Assembly (NCBI GenBank): GCA_949987565.1
Contig: OX465103.1
Location: 14,924,774 to 14,988,773 of the forward strand
Direction of reading: 5' to 3'
Source of the DNA: Luidia sarsii
Lineage: Eukaryota; Echinodermata; Asteroidea; Paxillosida; Luidiidae
DNA: 64,000 nucleotides
Within the stretch, counting starts at the first letter, position 1. Every line of letters starts with the position of its first letter. Below the pieces are notes generated by a model that worked only from the letters and a program-made list of their open reading frames with translations, was not told the DNA's origin and did not search any database. Below, piece by piece: positions 59,401 through 64,000 of this stretch. The position numbers were made by a program, and so were the translations under genes.

Positions 59401-61306
59401 TGTGTGCTTTCGGTGTGCTGTCGGTGTATGGTCGATGCAGTGTTGGTGCACTGTCATGCTGACGGTGGGTTGTTGGTAAGCTGTCATTAGTGTGCTGTTG
59501 GTGTGGTGTCGGTGGCCTTTCGGAGTGGTGTTGGTGTGCTGTTGGTGTGGTGTCGGGGTGCTGTCTTTGTGCTGTAGGTGTGCTGTCGTTGTGCTGTCGG
59601 TGTGCTGTCGGTGTGCTGTCGATGTGCTGTCTGTGTGCTGTAGGTGTGCTGTAGGTGTGATGTCGGTGTGCTGTCGCTGGTCTGTTGGAGGCCGTCAAAA
59701 GCCTTTTGGGGGAAGGAAACTCTTTTTCCGCCTGGCCTCATGACCCCCGCCTTTGCAAATGGTCCTGTAAAAGGGGGTGTTATCCTTGTTTCAGGATTAA
59801 GCAAAGGTTCTTGCCAGTTTTCCATCTACTCTTTTCTTCACTTCTCTGAGAGACTGTGGGCTGTCGGGATGCTGTTGGTGGAATGTCAGTGTGCTGTCTG
59901 TGTGGTTTCGGTGTGCTGTCGCTGTATTGTCGATGTAGTGTCGGTGTGCTGTCGTGCTGACGGTGGGTTGTTGGTATGCTTTCAGTGTGCTGTTGGTGTG
60001 CTGTCGGCTGGGCTTTCGGTGTGCTGGTCGGTTTGGTGTTGGTGCGCTGTGGGTGGAATGTCAGTGTGCTGTCTGTGTGCTTTCGGTGTGCTGTCCCTGT
60101 ATGGTCGATGTAGTGTCGGTGTGCTGTCGTGCTGATGGTGGGTTGTTGGTATACTGTCAGTGTGCTGTTGGTGTGCTGTCGGTTGGCCATCGGTATGCTT
60201 GTTGGTTCGCTTTCGGTGTGCTGTCTGTGTGCTGTCGGTGTATGATCGATGCAGTGTTGGTGTACTGTCGTGCTGACGGTGGGATGTTGGTAAACTGTCA
60301 TTAGTGTGCTGTTGGTGTGGTGTCGGTGGCCTTTCGGAGTGCTGTCGGTGTGCCGTTGGTGTGGTGTCGGGGTGCTGTCTTTGTGCTGTAGGTGTGCTGT
60401 CGGTGTGCTGTCTGTGTGCTGTAGGTGTGCTGTAGTGTGCTGTTTGTGTGATGTCGGTGTGCTGTCAGTGGTCTGTTGGTGACTGTCAAATGCCTTTTGG
60501 GGGAAGGAAACTCTTTTTCCGCCTGGCCTCGTGACCCCCGCCTTTGCAATTGGTCCTGTAAAAGGGGGTGTTATCCTTGTTTCAGGATTAAGCAAAGGTT
60601 CTTGCCAGTTTTCCTTCTACTCTTTTCTTCACTTCTCTGAGAGACTGTGGGCTGTCGGCATGCTGTTGGTGGAATGTCAGTGTGCTGTCTGTGTGGTTTC
60701 GGTGTGCTGTCGCTGTATTGTCGATGTAGTGTCGGTGTGCTGTCGTGCTGACGGTGTGTTGTTGGTATGCTGTCAGTGTGCTGTTGGTGTGCTGTCGGCT
60801 GGGCTTTCGGTGTGCTGGTCGGTTTGGTGTTGGTGCGCTGTGGGTGGAATGTCAGTGTGCTGTCTGTGTGCTTTCGGTGTGCTGTCCCTGTATGGTCGAT
60901 GTTGTGTCGGTGTGCTGTCGTGCTGATGGTGGGTTGTTGGTATACTGTCAGTGTGCTGTTGGTGTGCTGTCGGTGGGCCATCGGTATGCTTGTTGGTTCG
61001 CTTTCGGTGTGCTGTCTGTCTGCTTTCGGTGTGCTGTCGGTGTATGGTCGATGCAGTGTTGGTGTACTGTCGTGCTGACGGTGGGTTGTTGGTAAGCTGT
61101 CATTAGTGTGCTGTTGGTGTGGTGTCGGTGGCCTTTCGGAGTGCTGTCGGTGTGCCGTTGGTGTGGTGTCAGGGTGCTGTCTTTGTGCTGTAGGTGTGCT
61201 GTCGGTGTGCTGTCGGTGTGCTGTCTGTGTGCTGTAGGTGTGCTGTAGGTGTGCTGTAGGTGTGATGTCGGTGTGCTGTCAGTGGTCTGTTGGTGGCTGT
61301 CAAATG
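56447..61306. repeat. Multi-unit block, copy 3
   Basis: Third occurrence of the 803-814-813-825-791 series, with an additional shared 814-bp unit matching 29782-30595. It lies on the far side of both retroelement insertions, so the block order reflects several rounds of duplication rather than one simple tandem event. Confidence 0.85.
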
Positions 61307-64000
61307 CCTTTTGGGGGAAGGAAACTCTTTTTCCGCCTGGCCTCGTGACCCCCGCCTTTGCAATTGGTCCTGTAAAAGGGGGTGTTATCCTTGTTTCAGG
61401 ATTAAGCAAAGGTTCTTGCCAGTTTTCCTTCTACTCTTTTCTTCACTTCTCTGAGAGACTGTGGGCTGTCGGCATGCTGTTCGTGGAATGTCAGTGTGCT
61501 GTCTGTGTGGTTTCGGTGTGCTGTCGCTGTATTGTCGATGTAGTGTCGTTGTGCTGTCGTGCTGACGGTGGGTTGTTGGTATGCTGTCAGTGTGCTGTTG
61601 GTGTGCTGTCGGCTGGGCTTTCGGTGTGCTGGTCGGTTTGGTGTTGGTGCGCTGTGGGTGGAATGTCAGTGTGCTGTCTGTGTGCTTTCGGTGTGCTGTC
61701 CCTGTATGGTCGATGTAGTGTCGGTGTGCTGTCGTGCTGATGGTGGGTTGTTGGTATACTGTCAGTGTGCTGTTGGTGTGCTGTCGGTGGGCCATCGGTG
61801 TGCTTGTTGGTTCGCTGTTGGTGTGGTGTCTGTGTGCTTTCGGTGTGCTGTCGGTGTATGGTCGATGCAGTGTTGGTGCACTGTCATGCTGACGGTGGGT
61901 TGTTGGTAAGCTGTCATTAGTGTGCTGTTGGTGTGGTGTCGGTGGCCTTTCGGAGTGGTGTTGGTGTGCTGTTGGTGTGGTGTCGGGGTGCTGTCTTTGT
62001 GCTGTAGGTGTGCTGTCGTTGTGCTGTCGGTGTGCTGTCGGTGTGCTGTCGATGTGCTGTCTGTGTGCTGTAGGTGTGCTGTAGGTGTGATGTCGGTGTG
62101 CTGTCGCTGGTCTGTTGGAGGCCGTCAAAAGCCTTTTGGGGGAAGGAAACTCTTTTTCCGCCTGGCCTCATGACCCCCGCCTTTGCAAATGGTCCTGTAA
62201 AAGGGGGTGTTATCCTTGTTTCAGGATTAAGCAAAGGTTCTTGCCAGTTTTCCATCTACTCTTTTCTTCACTTCTCTGAGAGACTGTGGGCTGTCGGGAT
62301 GCTGTTGGTGGAATGTCAGTGTGCTGTCTGTGTGGTTTCGGTGTGCTGTCGCTGTATTGTCGATGTAGTGTCGGTGTGCTGTCGTGCTGACGGTGGGTTG
62401 TTGGTATGCTTTCAGTGTGCTGTTGGTGTGCTGTCGGCTGGGCTTTCGGTGTGCTGGTCGGTTTGGTGTTGGTGCGCTGTGGGTGGAATGTCAGTGTGCT
62501 GTCTGTGTGCTTTCGGTGTGCTGTCCCTGTATGGTCGATGTAGTGTCGGTGTGCTGTCGTGCTGATGGTGGGTTGTTGGTATACTGTCAGTGTGCTGTTG
62601 GTGTGCTGTCGGTTGGCCATCGGTATGCTTGTTGGTTCGCTTTCGGTGTGCTGTCTGTGTGCTGTCGGTGTATGGTCGATGCAGTGTTGGTGTACTGTCG
62701 TGCTGACGGTGGGATGTTGGTAAACTGTCATTAGTGTGCTGTTGGTGTGGTGTCGGTGGCCTTTCGGAGTGCTGTCGGTGTGCCGTTGGTGTGGTGTCGG
62801 GGTGCTGTCTTTGTGCTGTAGGTGTGCTGTCGGTGTGCTGTCTGTGTGCTGTAGGTGTGCTGTAGTGTGCTGTTTGTGTGATGTCGGTGTGCTGTCAGTG
62901 GTCTGTTGGTGACTGTCAAATGCCTTTTGGGGGAAGGAAACTCTTTTTCCGCCTGGCCTCGTGACCCCCGCCTTTGCAATTGGTCCTGTAAAAGGGGGTG
63001 TTATCCTTGTTTCAGGATTAAGCAAAGGTTCTTGCCAGTTTTCCTTCTACTCTTTTCTTCACTTCTCTGAGAGACTGTGGGCTGTCGGCATGCTGTTGGT
63101 GGAATGTCAGTGTGCTGTCTGTGTGGTTTCGGTGTGCTGTCGCTGTATTGTCGATGTAGTGTCGGTGTGCTGTCGTGCTGACGGTGTGTTGTTGGTATGC
63201 TGTCAGTGTGCTGTTGGTGTGCTGTCGGCTGGGCTTTCGGTGTGCTGGTCGGTTTGGTGTTGGTGCGCTGTGGGTGGAATGTCAGTGTGCTGTCTGTGTG
63301 CTTTCGGTGTGCTGTCCCTGTATGGTCGATGTTGTGTCGGTGTGCTGTCGTGCTGATGGTGGGTTGTTGGTATACTGTCAGTGTGCTGTTGGTGTGCTGT
63401 CGGTGGGCCATCGGTATGCTTGTTGGTTCGCTTTCGGTGTGCTGTCTGTCTGCTTTCGGTGTGCTGTCGGTGTATGGTCGATGCAGTGTTGGTGTACTGT
63501 CGTGCTGACGGTGGGTTGTTGGTAAGCTGTCATTAGTGTGCTGTTGGTGTGGTGTCGGTGGCCTTTCGGAGTGCTGTCGGTGTGCCGTTGGTGTGGTGTC
63601 AGGGTGCTGTCTTTGTGCTGTAGGTGTGCTGTCGGTGTGCTGTCGGTGTGCTGTCTGTGTGCTGTAGGTGTGCTGTAGGTGTGCTGTAGGTGTGATGTCG
63701 GTGTGCTGTCAGTGGTCTGTTGGTGGCTGTCAAATGCCTTTTGGGGGAAGGAAACTCTTTTTCCGCCTGGCCTCGTGACCCCCGCCTTTGCAATTGGTCC
63801 TGTAAAAGGGGGTGTTATCCTTGTTTCAGGATTAAGCAAAGGTTCTTGCCAGTTTTCCTTCTACTCTTTTCTTCACTTCTCTGAGAGACTGTGGGCTGTC
63901 GGCATGCTGTTCGTGGAATGTCAGTGTGCTGTCTGTGTGGTTTCGGTGTGCTGTCGCTGTATTGTCGATGTAGTGTCGTTGTGCTGTCGTGCTGACGGTG
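59702..64000. repeat. 2430-bp trimer tandem duplication
   Basis: Spacings 791, 814 and 825 from 59702 are followed by 791 and 814 from 62132, and the final unit is cut by the window end. Shared private variants include GGTGACTGTC upstream of the cores at 60493 and 62923, GGTAAACTGTC near 60291 and 62721, and GTCAGGGTGC near 61170 and 63600. Confidence 0.87.

Larger units (their letters stand above)
53110..64000. repeat. Satellite array, segment 4
   Basis: Core landmarks at 53127, 53963, 54787, 55623, 56447, 57250, 58064, 58877, 59702, 60493, 61307, 62132, 62923 and 63737. Class B cores are at 53127, 57250, 59702 and 62132. The window ends inside a unit, so the array continues to the right. 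It contains a dimer duplication (53127-56446), the third copy of the multi-unit block (56447-61306) and a trimer duplication (59702 onward). No gene is supported. Confidence 0.97.

Overview
This window looks like eukaryotic, non-genic DNA. It is almost entirely one tandem-repeat array (about 58.9 of 64 kb), interrupted by one small DNA transposon and by two copies of a decayed Penelope-like retroelement. I find no intact host gene, no RNA gene and nothing prokaryotic. A CACTA-type miniature element next to a Penelope-like element with a GIY-YIG domain points to an animal. A non-mammalian vertebrate (fish, amphibian or reptile) is my best guess, but the sequence does not prove it.

Array structure. 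The lowest level is an 11-bp minisatellite with consensus GGTGTGCTGTC on the + strand. Diverged runs of it form three sub-repeats of about 150-175 bp, followed by a purer 11-bp run. A non-minisatellite core of about 190 bp then closes a unit of typically 791-836 bp. I count 75 cores. The common unit lengths 803, 814, 825 and 836 are exact multiples of 11 (935 and 946 are too), so units mostly change by whole 11-mers. Units are further copied as dimers, trimers and blocks of about 8.0-8.4 kb. Cores fall into two classes (A and B) that are interspersed along the array.

Layout. 1-22127: array. 22128-22596: a 469-bp element with 56-bp terminal inverted repeats, CACTA ends and a TGG target duplication. 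22597-42346: array, ending in two short, divergent units. 42347-44708: pyrimidine microsatellite, then a Penelope-like element on the minus strand (reverse transcriptase broken by several frameshifts, GIY-YIG domain with one stop), abutting head-to-head a forward-strand GIY-YIG fragment. 44709-50747: array. 50748-53109: second copy of the retroelement composite, apparently identical, created by a tandem duplication of about 8.4 kb. 53110-64000: array containing a 1660-bp dimer duplication and a 2430-bp trimer duplication.

Coding potential. Long open frames occur on both strands, but the 11-bp period explains them. Because 11 is not divisible by 3, every frame of one strand gives the same 11-residue peptide period (VGVLSVCCRCA-like on +, HRQHTDSTPTA-like on -), and the motif lacks stop codons. 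I do not annotate them as genes. The nearly identical 8.4-kb blocks could be a recent unequal crossover or an assembly duplication; sequence alone cannot separate these.
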